From: Methylocystis sp. KS32
Lineage (GTDB): Bacteria > Pseudomonadota > Alphaproteobacteria > Rhizobiales > Beijerinckiaceae
Direction: 5' to 3'
Length of the DNA: 64,000 nt
Assembly: GCA_002862095.1 (NCBI GenBank)
Contig: PHSQ01000001.1
Coordinates: 186,001 to 250,000, forward strand
This document shows positions 29,791 through 38,989 of the stretch, in pieces. A program made the position numbers and the translations under genes. Within the stretch, counting starts at the first letter, position 1. Each line of letters opens with the position of its first letter. The notes below the pieces were generated by a model that was not told the DNA's origin, did not search any database, and was given only the letters and a program-made list of their open reading frames with translations.

Positions 29791-29934
29791 CGAAACCAGC
29801 ATCTCCCCGCTTTCCGTCGCTGCGCGGAGCGTGGAGATCGCAGAGGCGGCCTCAAGTAATGAAAAGACCGGCTGATACACATAAGCGGACAGATCGGGAA
29901 CATCATGCGGCTTCTGCGGCGACTTTTGATACAG

Positions 29935-30134
29935 AATTACGGTGACACGCCCGTATTTACCTTATATATGTTCGATGCTACCGAGAGTATATGACCGGCA
30001 TCGCCCCTATCGTTGTTCCCGGCCTTCCGCGTCATGTCACCCAGCGTGGCAATCGTCGCGCAACCGTGTTTTCCGAGGCGGGCGATTATGAGTTGTATCG
30101 GCTATTTAAAGGGGAAAGACGGGCGTGTCACCGT
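29935..30134 (+). mobile_element. REP-flanked RAYT-derived miniature element, copy ii
   Basis: It starts AATTACGGTGACACGCCCGT and ends ...ACGGGCGTGTCACCGT, where it is cut by an IS fragment. The internal frame MTGIAPIVVPGLPRHVTQRGNRRATVFSEAGDYELYRLFKGERRACHR is the same as in copy iii. Confidence 0.85.
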
Positions 30135-30136
30135 GT

Positions 30137-30205
30137 TTCGAGAATCAGGCCGCCACATCGAATCATAAAAGACTCATTCGACTCAACTTCTGCTCGGACA
30201 GACAC
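30137..30205 (-). mobile_element. 69-bp end fragment of the IS A/B element
   Basis: This sequence equals the end of IS copies A and B, from TTCGAGAATCAGGCC through the terminal GGACAGACAC. No other part of the element follows. It directly abuts the truncated REP element, recording an insertion followed by deletion. Confidence 0.85.
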
Positions 30206-30490
30206 TTAGGGTCTGCTGTATTACCATCATCAACGGTGAATTTGTTACGGTCAAAACATGTTACGGAAAGCACTTTATTGGCCGCCGCAGTTGACTGCGG
30301 CGGTCTAGTTCCCCCGCTGCAGCCGGCTGCGCCCATCGCCGAAGGCTCGAGGCGGAGGCGTGCTCAATCCAGATTCAATTTGTCAGTTTATTGTTCTGTT
30401 GTCCGACCGTTGAACGAACACGAACACCAACGCCAGGTCCATTTTGGATAATTCGTAAGCCTGTTCCTGACCCATTTTGTTGGACACGAA

Positions 30491-31423
30491 GAGCCTGACC
30501 TGAAATTGGTTGACCGGCCTCGCGGCCCTTGATTCCCTTGGTTTGCAACAACTTTGGGAGATTCGCGATGCCTTGGAACGAGGCCGATCGGGCGAAGTAT
30601 GAAGTCATTCGGGCGCGCTATTCAAGCGATATGTCGGAGGCCGAGTTGGCGCTGATCGCGCCGCTGCTGCCGCCTCCCAAACGGCGCGGACGCAAGCCGA
30701 CAGATTCCCAGATCATTCTCAACGCCTTGTTTTATTTGATCCGTTGCGGATGCCCCTGGCGGTATTTGCCAAAGGATTTTCCGCCGTTCACGACCGTGCA
30801 AAACCGCTTCTACGCATGGCGCGACAGCGGCTTGTGGGCGCAAATCATCAGCGTTCTGGTAATGGACGCCCGCGAGGCGGAAGGCCGTCAAGCCGCGCCG
30901 ACGGCGGTTGTCGTCGACAGCCAGTCGGTCAAGACGACGGAAGCCGGCGGCCCTCGTGGTTTCGATGCGGGCAAGAAGGTCAAGGGCCGCAAGCGCCATC
31001 TCGCCGTCGACACGATTGGTCTGCCTATCGAATGCCAGATCACGACCGCCGACGTGCAGGATCGCGACGCTCTCGCGCCGTTGCTGAAAGCCGTGCATCG
31101 CAAGAGCCCGTGGGTGAAAATGTCTTTCGTCGACGGGGGTTATCAAGGTGATGAAGCCCAGCGCGCTGCCTTCGAGGCGAGCCGTATTTCCATCACCGTC
31201 GTCAAGCGAACCGACAAAGAGGTGAAAGGATTTGTCGTGCTGCCGAAACGCTGGGTCGTCGAGCGAACGCTCGGCTGGATCAATCGCGCTCGCCGTCTGT
31301 CAAAAGACTTCGAGGCGACCATCGAATCCGCTCTCGCCTGGCTGCAACTGGCCCTGGCTTTCCTGCTCATGCGCCGGCTGGCGAGGGCGAATGCCGGTCA
31401 GATTTGAAATTCGAGTCGGGTTC
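30491..31423 (+). mobile_element. IS5-family insertion sequence, copy D (933 bp)
   Basis: Same as copy C, with the same ends. GAA direct repeats flank it (30488-30490 and 31424-31426), a 3-bp duplication although not the TNA pattern of the other three copies. Confidence 0.92.
30568..31407 (+). CDS. IS5-family transposase (copy D)
   Basis: A 279-residue protein identical to that of copy C, with an intact DDE set and GGGAG before the ATG. Identity of the two copies indicates recent movement. Confidence 0.92.
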   Translation: MPWNEADRAKYEVIRARYSSDMSEAELALIAPLLPPPKRRGRKPTDSQIILNALFYLIRCGCPWRYLPKDFPPFTTVQNRFYAWRDSGLWAQIISVLVMDAREAEGRQAAPTAVVVDSQSVKTTEAGGPRGFDAGKKVKGRKRHLAVDTIGLPIECQITTADVQDRDALAPLLKAVHRKSPWVKMSFVDGGYQGDEAQRAAFEASRISITVVKRTDKEVKGFVVLPKRWVVERTLGWINRARRLSKDFEATIESALAWLQLALAFLLMRRLARANAGQI

Positions 31424-31733
31424 GAAGCCCCGTTACGCTTTGTCCTTCATTTCCCGTCGTAGTGACGTCCATGCCAACTGAGGGCTGTCCGGGGGTGCCA
31501 TTTGATATTATTTCGACGGCATTCCCCCCTTGCTTATTTCCGTTAATCTCGACCCCGGTCGCCGACTGTGCATACGCGGTTTTAAGGTTGATCGTTCCCT
31601 CCCAAGCAAGCAGCCCCAAACCGAAGATGAACGCACCAGAAATGAACTTAGACATGGTTGATTTCCTTTAAGATCGCGATGAGAACTCGAACGGCTGGAT
31701 GCTATACACCTGATCGCACGACGGCGATCAAAA

Positions 31734-32237
31734 TTAGGGCAGCCGGAGCACCTTCTTCACAACTGTTTCAATTACTTTCTTCAACGCGGGGGAGATATAG
31801 GTTTGCCCAAGATCCGCGAGCATCCCAATTATGCTTTCGTTATCGACTTTTTTCGCTTCGAGCGCCGACTTGAGCTCAGTCAGCAACTTGACCGCTTGCT
31901 CCCCTTGTTCCTGCACCGCCGCAGTAGCATTGCCCGTAGCAACTTGGCACTGAGCTGAACTTGTCGTGACGGTGATCCCCGTCGTCTGTGAGCCAAGCCC
32001 GCCGCCCACGACGTTGTTATTTATTGCTGGCGCTCCCCCATTAGAAATAGCTTGCAACCCCTGACAGCTTATTTGGACGTTGAACTGGTTCGGCTGAGCC
32101 TTGAGAGATTGAATTGCTGCGTCCAGAGCTGAAGTGGCGGCTTCATACTTCGAGGAGGCGAGCGCAGGACGGTCCATTATACTAATTGAGACCGCGACCA
32201 TTGCCGCGAAAGCAAAACTCTTTTTGGAGTCCTTCAT
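31734..32237 (-). CDS. secreted protein of unknown function
   Basis: The 167-residue protein has a signal peptide (MKDSKKSFAFAAMVAVSISIMDRPALA), an Asn/Gly/Thr-rich middle (AINNNVVGGGLGSQTTGITVTTSSAQCQVATGNATAA) and a helical C terminus (EQAVKLLTELKSALEAKKVDNESIIGMLADLGQTYI...). Two cysteines (ISCQG and AQCQV) may pair. AGGAGAGGGG precedes the ATG. It is the first gene of a probable two-gene unit with the interrupted repeat protein. No family recognised. Confidence 0.7.
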   Translation of the reverse strand: MKDSKKSFAFAAMVAVSISIMDRPALASSKYEAATSALDAAIQSLKAQPNQFNVQISCQGLQAISNGGAPAINNNVVGGGLGSQTTGITVTTSSAQCQVATGNATAAVQEQGEQAVKLLTELKSALEAKKVDNESIIGMLADLGQTYISPALKKVIETVVKKVLRLP

Positions 32238-32343
32238 AATCCCCTCTCCTGTAACGTCTGGGCGACGCTACCGCTTGCCTCGACCGCGATCGGCCGCGAG
32301 CTTGAAAGTTCAAATACCGGCCGCGAAGGCTAGGATTCAATAC

Positions 32344-32703
32344 ATGCGCTCCCGCTATATAGGCCCATTGATGGACCTCGCGAACATGCGCGGCCTTGGC
32401 GTGCGCTCAATCCAGGCGACATGCGCGTGCAGCCACAGCGCCAGCGTCGACATGGCGGCGCACCCGGGATCGGTCGAAGTGCCGACGCTCAAGCGGCGCA
32501 TGCGCTGCGTCGAGTGCGGCTCGCGTCCCGTCGACGTCCGTCCGGGAATTACGGTGACACGCCCGTACTTACCTTATATATGTTCGATGCTACCGAGAGT
32601 ATATGACCGGCATCGCCCCTATCGTTGTTCCCGGCCTTCCGCGTCATGTCACCCAGCGTGGCAATCGTCGCGCAACCGTGTTTTCCGAGGCGGGCGATTA
32701 TGA
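32344..32703 (+). pseudogene. small zinc-ribbon-like protein truncated by REP element iii
   Basis: The frame MRSRYIGPLMDLANMRGLGVRSIQATCACSHSASVDMAAHPGSVEVPTLKRRMRCVECGSRPVDVRPG has a C-x-C ... C-x-x-C pattern suggesting metal binding. Right after VRPG the sequence enters the RAYT-derived element and runs to a stop inside it, so the natural C terminus is lost. Similar short proteins are scattered in Rhizobiales accessory DNA; I cannot assign a function. Confidence 0.6.
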
Positions 32704-32750
32704 GTTGTATCGGCTATTTAAAGGGGAAAGACGGGCGTGTCACCGTAATT
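32547..32750 (+). mobile_element. REP-flanked RAYT-derived miniature element, copy iii (204 bp)
   Basis: This is the cleanest copy. AATTACGGTGACACGCCCGT at the left and its exact 20-bp complement ACGGGCGTGTCACCGTAATT at the right bracket the first ~45 codons of a RAYT (Y1 transposase) gene. The ORF runs straight from the transposase N terminus into the right repeat, so the middle and 3' part of a parent RAYT locus are missing. It has no transposase activity of its own. Confidence 0.88.
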
Positions 32751-32826
32751 CCATGGCCGCGCTCCCTTCTCGAATCAGAGCGCCAAGGGAATCACAACAC
32801 GCCGTCAACCCAAAATCAGCCTAAAA

Positions 32827-33078
32827 CCGCGTTAACCTGACTTCCGAGCCGTGGAGGAGCGCCAGGTCGGCAACGACAATTGCGTGTCCTTCAATCGGCT
32901 GAAACTGCAAATCCCGGCCAGTCCGCTGCGCGCCCATTTCGTCAAGGCGCGGGTCAAGGTCCGCCAATATCACGACGGAACCTATGCGATCTTTCATGGC
33001 CAACGGCGGCTTGGCCGTTACGACGCCGAGGGCAAAACAATCGAGGAGACCACGGACCACGCAAAACAGGCCGCTTGA
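32827..33078 (+). pseudogene. ISNCY-type transposase, C-terminal remnant
   Basis: The frame VEERQVGNDNCVSFNRLKLQIPASPLRAHFVKARVKVRQYHDGTYAIFHGQRRLGRYDAEGKTIEE matches the C-terminal beta-domain of ISNCY transposases. The integrase core is absent. It may be from the same family as the N-terminal remnant at 27.9 kb. Confidence 0.65.
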
Positions 33079-33512
33079 ACCCGCTCAGCGAGCCGCCTGT
33101 GGAAATGTGGACAAGGCAAGCGCCTTGACCACAGTCCCACAGGAGAACGAAACCAGAAGCAGCGGACATTTGATGTGCTACCAAAACCGGCCAAGTTAAT
33201 TCGCTATCGACAGAGGAGCGTGGCTTCGCCCAACCTTCTCACTGCCCAAGGGGCATCGTGGGATCTTCCCTAAAACGCACTCTAGGTCGGAAGCTGCGGA
33301 TTATCAGCGTGTTGCGCAAACGAACGGTTGGGCCGCGAGGAAAGGCCCCCTTTTTAGGCAGGCGGAAGCGAAATCGGAACGCGCCGCCGCGTCGCTGGAG
33401 GCAATGCCCATGCCGCATTCGAGCCCGGATGTGCGCCACACATGCGGACCCCTCGCGCCGTAATGGCGTTCACGTTCGAGAAGTTATTGTTAGAAAGCCG
33501 ATTTCTGGTGTC
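33079..33512. other. no gene seen, between ISNCY remnant and tRNA-Gln
   Basis: Only unconvincing short ORFs. The part just after 33078 is probably the non-coding end of the decayed ISNCY element. Nothing else was recognised. Confidence 0.5.
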
Positions 33513-33586
33513 TGGCTGGGGGACCTGGATTCGAACCAAGATTAACGGAGTCAGAGTCCGCTGTTCTACCGTTGAACTATCCCCCA
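33513..33586 (-). tRNA. tRNA-Gln (CTG)
   Basis: On the minus strand TGGGGGATAGTTCAACGGTAG... folds with a 7-bp acceptor stem (TGGGGGA/TCCCCCA), a D-arm, an anticodon loop CTCTGAC with anticodon CTG, a T-arm with GGTTCGAATCC, and an encoded CCA. It decodes CAG. It marks the right border of the IS-rich block, a common site for island integration, but no matching 3'-end duplication was found on the left. Confidence 0.93.
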
Positions 33587-33838
33587 AAGGGCGCCTGAGC
33601 AGATTGCATCCGCTAGCACGCCGGTGGTCTAGTCAGCGAGCAGGCTCATGTCAATATGATCCGCGCTCGCCTCGCGACCATGGGAGGAGTTCGAAATTCA
33701 AACCACGCCCCGCTTTATTGCGCCGAGGCGAAAAGCCGAGCTTCCCAAAGCCTGTTCGCCCGAGAAATCGGCTTGCGGGATTATCCGCAATACTTCATGA
33801 AGAGGGGTCGGACAGGCGCGGGGCGAGCAGCTTAGGCC

Positions 33839-35023
33839 GTGATTGGACTTCGGGTGCGGGAGCGGGACGTGACCGAGACGGATCAGCCGGCGGGGGGCGA
33901 AAGGGCGGTCGACGCGGTTCGACGCGCGCCGCTGGCCCAAACGACCGCGGAACCCCGCGCCGTCGCGCCACGCGCCGCGCTGCGGTCGCATCCCCCTTGG
34001 AGCCATGGCGCGCCGCAGGGAAATGGCGAGCATCTTTACGCCGCCCTTGACCTTGGCACGAACAACTGCCGGCTCCTTATCGCGAGGCCGGAGAAACGCC
34101 TGCGGCGGCGCGGCGGGGAAATGCTGCGCGTGGTCGACGCTTTCTCCCGCATCGTGAGGCTTGGCGAAGGCCTCAGCCGCAATGGCCGCATCGGCGAGGA
34201 AGCGATCGAGCGCACACTCAAGGCGCTGGAGATTTGTCGCGATAAAATGGAGGCCCGGGGCGTCACGCGCGCGCGCCTCGTCGCTACCCAGGCCTGCCGC
34301 GGCGCCAGCAACAGCGATGAATTCACCGACCGCGTGGTGGCGCGCACCGGTCTTGAGATCGAAATCATCGACCGGGAAACGGAAGCCCGATTCGCCGCTC
34401 GCGGATGCGGCGCACTGGTGGATCGCGACGCCGAGAGCGTGTTGCTCTTCGATATCGGGGGAGGCTCCACGGAGTTGGTCTGGCTGGCGCGGCCGAACGA
34501 CGGCGCCGGCGGCCCGCTGGAACTGCGGGATTGGACTTCGCTTGAGCTCGGCGTCGTGTCCCTCGCCGAGCATTTTGGCGGGAAATGCGTCAGCGCCGAC
34601 GTTTTCGCGGCGATGACCGACCAAGCGCGACAAGCGCTGACGCCATTCGCGCGAAAGATGTCGCAGCGGCGACGCTGCGCACGCTTTCATCTGCTGGGAA
34701 CTTCCGGCACCGTCACGACGCTCGCGGGGGTCCACCTCGGACTAGACCGTTACGACCGCTGGCGCGTGGATGGCCTTTGGATGTCGAATGATGAAGCGTC
34801 TCGCGCAATCGCCAGGCTACGCGCCATGGATTTCCATGAGCGGGTCGCAAACGGCTGCATTGGTCCGCAGCGGGCCGATCTGGTGCTCGCCGGCTGTGCG
34901 ATTTTCGAGGCGATTCGGGAGCTTTTTCCGGCTTCGCGCACCCGAATCGCCGATAGGGGACTGCGCGAGGGAATGTTGCTCGAGCTGATGGAGGCGGATG
35001 GCGCGCTGCCCCGCGAGTTTTGA
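33839..35023 (+). CDS. ppx: exopolyphosphatase/pppGpp phosphohydrolase family protein (Ppx/GppA)
   Basis: The protein has the Ppx/GppA ASKHA fold: the phosphate-1 motif YAALDLGTNNCRLLIA, LVATQACRGASNSDEF, the phosphate-2 motif VLLFDIGGGSTELVW and the conserved LLGTSGTVTTLAGVHL. At up to 394 residues it is the short form, without the long C-terminal HD region. It hydrolyses polyphosphate and possibly pppGpp. The first ~60 residues are low complexity and the start codon (GTG 33839 or a later one) is uncertain. Confidence 0.85.
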   Translation: MIGLRVRERDVTETDQPAGGERAVDAVRRAPLAQTTAEPRAVAPRAALRSHPPWSHGAPQGNGEHLYAALDLGTNNCRLLIARPEKRLRRRGGEMLRVVDAFSRIVRLGEGLSRNGRIGEEAIERTLKALEICRDKMEARGVTRARLVATQACRGASNSDEFTDRVVARTGLEIEIIDRETEARFAARGCGALVDRDAESVLLFDIGGGSTELVWLARPNDGAGGPLELRDWTSLELGVVSLAEHFGGKCVSADVFAAMTDQARQALTPFARKMSQRRRCARFHLLGTSGTVTTLAGVHLGLDRYDRWRVDGLWMSNDEASRAIARLRAMDFHERVANGCIGPQRADLVLAGCAIFEAIRELFPASRTRIADRGLREGMLLELMEADGALPREF

Positions 35024-35120
35024 CCCTCCGACGCCTCGACGCAGGCCGCCGAAGTCGCCACAATGCGCGTGATTTAAGCCGATTCGGAGCGAATACTCAC
35101 CCTGGTGAAGTTCCCGCAAA

Positions 35121-36362
35121 ATGAAAGATGAATTGCATCAACCTCTTGGGCGCTCCCGCCACGAAAAGACGCGGGAAACGCCCGCCGACGGCCGTGGACG
35201 CAGGCTCGCGCCTTGGATCGCCTTTATCGTCCTCGGAGGACTGGGCGCCGGCCTCTATGTTTCGACCGTGCGCGATCCCCTTCTCGCCACCCTCGGTGGG
35301 CGGCCCTACGCCATCGCCAAGATCGACCCCTACCAGCCGCCGCCGCCCGAGCCAACTCCGGCGCCCCAGCAACAACTTACGCAGGCGCCCGCGCAATCTT
35401 GGGAGCGCGACCACATCGTCACTGTCGGAGACATCGAGCAGCTATCGGGCGTCAAAGTCACCCGCAATGGACCGAGCGGGCCTGGACCGATCATCATTCA
35501 GGTGCAGCCGGAGTCCTCCGGCGTCCGTCTTGCCCCCGCGCCCGACCACCGTATCGCCGAGAAGGGACGTTATGGAACGCTCCCGCGCATAAGCCCCGAC
35601 GGCGCGCGACCGATGGACATCTATTCCCGGCCTTTCGTTCCTTCGCCCCGTTTGAAACCAAATGCGCCCAGGATCGCGCTCATCATTGGCGGCGTCGGAC
35701 TGAATCCGCAGACGACGGAGGCGGCCATCAATGAACTTCCAGAGACGGTGACGCTCGCCTTCGCGCCCTATGGCCCAGGTCTCGAAGTCGCCGTGGCCCG
35801 CGCGCGAACGCGCGGTCATGAAGTTTTGCTCCAAACGCCGATGGAGCCCTTCGACTACCCGCAAAACAATCCGGGGCCGCATACGCTGCTGGTCGAGAGC
35901 GCCGGCGACCTCGACGATTTGCACTGGCTCCTGAGCCGCTTCTCCGGCTACGCCGGCGTCATGAATTTCCTCGGGGGCCGCTTGACCGCCGACGAGAAGG
36001 CGCTGACGCCGGTTCTCGCCGACATCGCCAAGAGGGGACTGTTCTTCATCGACGATGGAGCGTCGCCGCGTTCCTTGATCGCCGCTACGGCGGGGCAATT
36101 GTCCTTACCCCAATCCCGTGTCGACGTGATCCTCGACTCCGGAAGCGCGCCGCAATCCATCGACGCGGCGCTGGCGCAGCTCGAGGCGCAATCGTTGCAG
36201 AACGGCGCCGCCATAGGCTTCGCCAATGCCCAGACCCAAACCATCTCCCGGCTGGCGCGCTTCGCCCGCGAGGCGGAAAGGCGCGGCTTCGCGATGGCTC
36301 CCGCCTCGGCGATCGTGGCCCGGAGCGGCCATCCAGCCGTCATAAGCGGAGTCTCGAAATGA
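35121..36362 (+). CDS. divergent polysaccharide deacetylase (YibQ/DUF610-like)
   Basis: The 413-residue protein has an N-terminal membrane anchor ([21 protein letters not shown]), a Pro-rich linker ([16 protein letters not shown]) and a C-terminal divergent polysaccharide deacetylase domain. That domain begins [34 protein letters not shown] and includes [14 protein letters not shown] and [11 protein letters not shown]. It should act in the periplasm, probably on cell-wall sugar or peptide material. Its stop overlaps the rppH start (ATGA), making an operon. Confidence 0.8.
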   Translation: MKDELHQPLGRSRHEKTRETPADGRGRRLAPWIAFIVLGGLGAGLYVSTVRDPLLATLGGRPYAIAKIDPYQPPPPEPTPAPQQQLTQAPAQSWERDHIVTVGDIEQLSGVKVTRNGPSGPGPIIIQVQPESSGVRLAPAPDHRIAEKGRYGTLPRISPDGARPMDIYSRPFVPSPRLKPNAPRIALIIGGVGLNPQTTEAAINELPETVTLAFAPYGPGLEVAVARARTRGHEVLLQTPMEPFDYPQNNPGPHTLLVESAGDLDDLHWLLSRFSGYAGVMNFLGGRLTADEKALTPVLADIAKRGLFFIDDGASPRSLIAATAGQLSLPQSRVDVILDSGSAPQSIDAALAQLEAQSLQNGAAIGFANAQTQTISRLARFAREAERRGFAMAPASAIVARSGHPAVISGVSK

Positions 36363-36865
36363 ACGGGGCGCGTTACCGTCCCTGCGTCGGGGTGATGTTG
36401 CTTAACGATTCCGGTGAGGCTTTCATTGGGCGGCGGCGTCCGAAAGGAGCGTATGATCTTGTCAGCGCGCGTTTTGAATGGCAGATGCCGCAAGGCGGCG
36501 TGGACGAGGGCGAGAAGCCCATCGAGGCCGCTCTGCGAGAGCTTTACGAAGAAACCAATGTGCGCAGCGCCGTCGTTCTGGGAGAAATCGAATCCTGGTT
36601 GAGCTACGATCTTCCTCCGGAGGCCGGTCGGCGTTGGAAGGGCGAATATATCGGCCAGACGCAAAAATGGTTCGCCATGCGCTTCACTGGCGATGAGAGC
36701 GAAATCGACATCGCCAACCCCGCTGGCGGCGCCCACCAACCCGAGTTCGACGCTTGGCGATGGGAAAAACCGGCGCGGCTGCCGCAACTGATCGTGCCGT
36801 TCAAGCGCCATGTCTACGAGCAGGTCGTCCGCGAATTCCTCCCTTTTTTCGCGCCCGCGAAATGA
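36359..36865 (+). CDS. rppH: RNA pyrophosphohydrolase (Nudix)
   Basis: A 168-residue Nudix hydrolase with the full Nudix box [23 protein letters not shown] and the RppH start [21 protein letters not shown]. It removes pyrophosphate from 5' triphosphate RNA, triggering decay, and may hydrolyse diadenosine polyphosphates. It overlaps the deacetylase gene by four bases, a common arrangement in Rhizobiales. Confidence 0.9.
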   Translation: MNGARYRPCVGVMLLNDSGEAFIGRRRPKGAYDLVSARFEWQMPQGGVDEGEKPIEAALRELYEETNVRSAVVLGEIESWLSYDLPPEAGRRWKGEYIGQTQKWFAMRFTGDESEIDIANPAGGAHQPEFDAWRWEKPARLPQLIVPFKRHVYEQVVREFLPFFAPAK

Positions 36866-36869
36866 CCGG

Positions 36870-37616
36870 TCAGAACGGTGTAGACGCCTCTCCACGGTGA
36901 ATCGCCTCCGCGAGCGCGGTGAAGACGCCGTCTGTCTCATGCAAAACGAGCGGCGAGCAAAGCCTCAGAGGCGCCTTCGAACCCTTGACGCCCTTCATCA
37001 GCACGCGCGTCGCGGCTTGCCCCATTCTCGGAACCACGGGCAGGATAGCAAGGGCGCCGAGGCGTGGCCGCGCCGCAGCCAAACACTCCGCCAAAGCGTC
37101 CGCGCGGTGGATCATCAGGAACAACCCTCCAGGCCGCAACAGAGAGACACAGGCGCGGACCCACGTATCCAATGGGGCGGCGCTGACATGCGCCAAAGCC
37201 TTACGAGGATCGGGAGTGACACGTATTCTCCCCATTTGATGGAAGGGCGGATTGGTGAGCACGATGTTCGCGGTCTCCGGCTGAAGCCCAGCGGTCCGTC
37301 GCGAAATCGGATCGAGAAGATTGGCCTCGAAAACCTTGGCTCTCTCGCCGAGGCGATTGCACAGGACGTTTTCCCGGGCGAATGCGCAGGCCTCGGGCTC
37401 TATTTCGATCAGTCCCGCCATGATCCCGGGAGCCAGCGCCGCCGCCCCAAGCCCCACCGCGCCCGCGCCCGCGCCCGCGTCCAGCGCCAACCCTTCGGCG
37501 TCGCGCGGAACCGCGCTGGCGAGGAGCGCCGCGTCCGTGCCCGCCCGATGGCCCTTCGCGGCCTGCCGCAGGGAGATGCGCCCTCCCAGAAAACCGATTG
37601 TTCGTTCCGTCATCAC
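36870..37616 (-). CDS. class I SAM methyltransferase, TrmN6-like
   Basis: The 248-residue protein has SAM motif I LALDAGAGAGAVGLGAA, an acidic motif II (LIEIEPEACAFAREN) and the NPPF motif in IVLTNPPFHQMG, which marks N6-adenine or related methyltransferases (MTS fold). Family members include TrmN6, which modifies A37 of tRNA-Val. It is convergent with rppH, four bases apart. Confidence 0.8.
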   Translation of the reverse strand: MMTERTIGFLGGRISLRQAAKGHRAGTDAALLASAVPRDAEGLALDAGAGAGAVGLGAAALAPGIMAGLIEIEPEACAFARENVLCNRLGERAKVFEANLLDPISRRTAGLQPETANIVLTNPPFHQMGRIRVTPDPRKALAHVSAAPLDTWVRACVSLLRPGGLFLMIHRADALAECLAAARPRLGALAILPVVPRMGQAATRVLMKGVKGSKAPLRLCSPLVLHETDGVFTALAEAIHRGEASTPF

Positions 37617-37813
37617 GGTTGAGTTTAGGGCTTTCCGTTCCGCTGGGCGAGGCGCCCGCCAGGTGAGCCGACAACATTATGAAATTAAACATTAAAATAG
37701 AACATGACTGTCTCCTTCGCCGCGCCGTCTGGGACCCGACTTGCCGCGTGCTTCGCAAAGCCGTAAGTTCGCGGGAAACAAATCGAAATATAACCGAGGC
37801 TGCAGGGGGCTCC

Positions 37814-38833
37814 GTGGGTATCGTCATTCCGCTCGAAGAGAGAGAAAAGCAAAAACCTGCAGGGCTTGAAAGTCTACTGGAGCTGATCCGGCCAGATTTG
37901 GAGCGCACCAATCAACTCATCATTCAGCGGATGGGGTCGGACGTCACTACGATTCCCGAGGTGGCGAACCATCTGATTTCGGCGGGCGGAAAGAGATTGC
38001 GCCCGATGCTGGTTCTCGCGACGGCCGGCATGTGCGGCTATGAAGGCGATGGCCAGATCAAATTCGCCGCAGGCATCGAATTCATGCACACCGCCACGCT
38101 TCTGCACGACGACGTGGTCGACGAGAGCGATATGCGGCGCGGCAAGATCGCCGCCCGTATGCTTTGGGGCAACGAGACCTGCGTGCTGGTCGGAGACTTC
38201 CTGCTCGGTCATGCTTTCAAGATGATGGTGGAGCCGGGCGTCATGCCCTGCCTCACCGTCGTTTCGAACGCCGCGGCGGTCATCGCCGAGGGCGAGATCA
38301 TGCAGCTTAACGCGGCGAAGGACACCCAAACGACCGAGGACGCCTATATGGGCGTGATTCGGCGCAAGACGGCGGAGCTGTTCGCCGCGGCGGCGGAAGT
38401 CGGCGTCATGCTGGCGGGCCGCCCTAGAGCCGACGAGGCCGCCGCCCGCAGCTACGGCATGAATCTCGGCATCGCCTTCCAACTCATCGACGACGCCCTG
38501 GATTACGGCGGCTCTTCCGCCAAGCTCGGCAAGAATGTGGGAGACGATTTCCGCGAAGGCAAGATAACATTGCCGGTTGTCCTCGCCTTTCGTCGCGGCA
38601 ATGAAAAAGAACGCGAGTTCTGGCGCCGAACTTTGGAGCGCGGCGAGATCGCCGACAATGACGTCGAAACGGCGTGCGGGTTGCTAAAAAAACACAAGGC
38701 TCTGGACGACACGATTGAACGCGCGGCCCATTATGGCGCGATCGCCAGGGACGCGATGGAGATTTTCCCGGCGTCGCCATGGAAGAGCGCTCTGCTGGAA
38801 GTCGTCGATTTCTGCATCGAACGGGTTTACTGA
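37814..38833 (+). CDS. ispB: trans-polyprenyl (octaprenyl) diphosphate synthase
   Basis: The 339-residue protein has the first Asp-rich motif LLHDDVVDESDMRRG, the second LIDDALDYGG, and GGKRLRPMLVLA near the N terminus, as in long-chain trans-prenyl synthases that make the ubiquinone side chain. GTG 37814 (VGIVIPLEEREKQK) with AGGGGG six bases upstream is the likely start; the ORF-track start adds 45 residues. Chain length (octa- or decaprenyl) cannot be told by eye. Confidence 0.88.
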   Translation: MGIVIPLEEREKQKPAGLESLLELIRPDLERTNQLIIQRMGSDVTTIPEVANHLISAGGKRLRPMLVLATAGMCGYEGDGQIKFAAGIEFMHTATLLHDDVVDESDMRRGKIAARMLWGNETCVLVGDFLLGHAFKMMVEPGVMPCLTVVSNAAAVIAEGEIMQLNAAKDTQTTEDAYMGVIRRKTAELFAAAAEVGVMLAGRPRADEAAARSYGMNLGIAFQLIDDALDYGGSSAKLGKNVGDDFREGKITLPVVLAFRRGNEKEREFWRRTLERGEIADNDVETACGLLKKHKALDDTIERAAHYGAIARDAMEIFPASPWKSALLEVVDFCIERVY

Positions 38834-38927
38834 GCCGACGGCCTTTGTGAGAATTTCCATCTCAAAAGGCTGTCAACTTTTGCGACCGGAATTCGCTCCC
38901 GCATTTCGGTATGGCTGGTTTCTTATC

Positions 38928-38949
38928 CCTCGGATGTTTCCATCCGAGG
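38928..38949. terminator. hairpin between convergent ispB and rmlA
   Basis: CCTCGGATG-TTTC-CATCCGAGG is a perfect 9-bp stem in the convergent region. No strong T-run follows on either strand, so termination is likely but unproven. Confidence 0.5.
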
Positions 38950-38989
38950 AAAAGGCGCGTGAGCGCCCTTCGGCGACTTGCTCTCGATC

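Larger units (their letters stand above)
30375..31655 (-). pseudogene. small secreted repeat protein gene interrupted by IS5-family copy D
   Basis: The left part reads MSKFISGAFIFGLGLLAWEGTINLKTAYA (signal peptide), then TGVEINGNKQGGNAVEIISNGTPGQPSVGMDVTTTGNEGQSVTG. Removing IS copy D and one GAA continues the frame as LRVQQNGSGTGLRIIQNGPGVGVRVRSTVGQQNNKLTN-stop, about 115 residues. The mature part has short units alternating beta-prone residues (VEI, LRV, LRI, VRV) with Asn-Gly turns, recalling curlin-like or beta-solenoid repeats. AAAGGA precedes the ATG. It lies 78 bp downstream of another secreted protein gene. The family is not recognised. Confidence 0.75.

Noticed and set aside
27682-32750. 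Repeated REP elements read as a CRISPR array
   Set aside because: The repeats are terminal ends of three separated mobile elements, not regularly spaced with unique spacers, and no cas genes are present.
33513-33586. tRNA-Gln as an integration site with a direct repeat
   Set aside because: No copy of the tRNA 3' end was found at the left edge of the accessory block and no tyrosine integrase is present, so no attachment sites are called.
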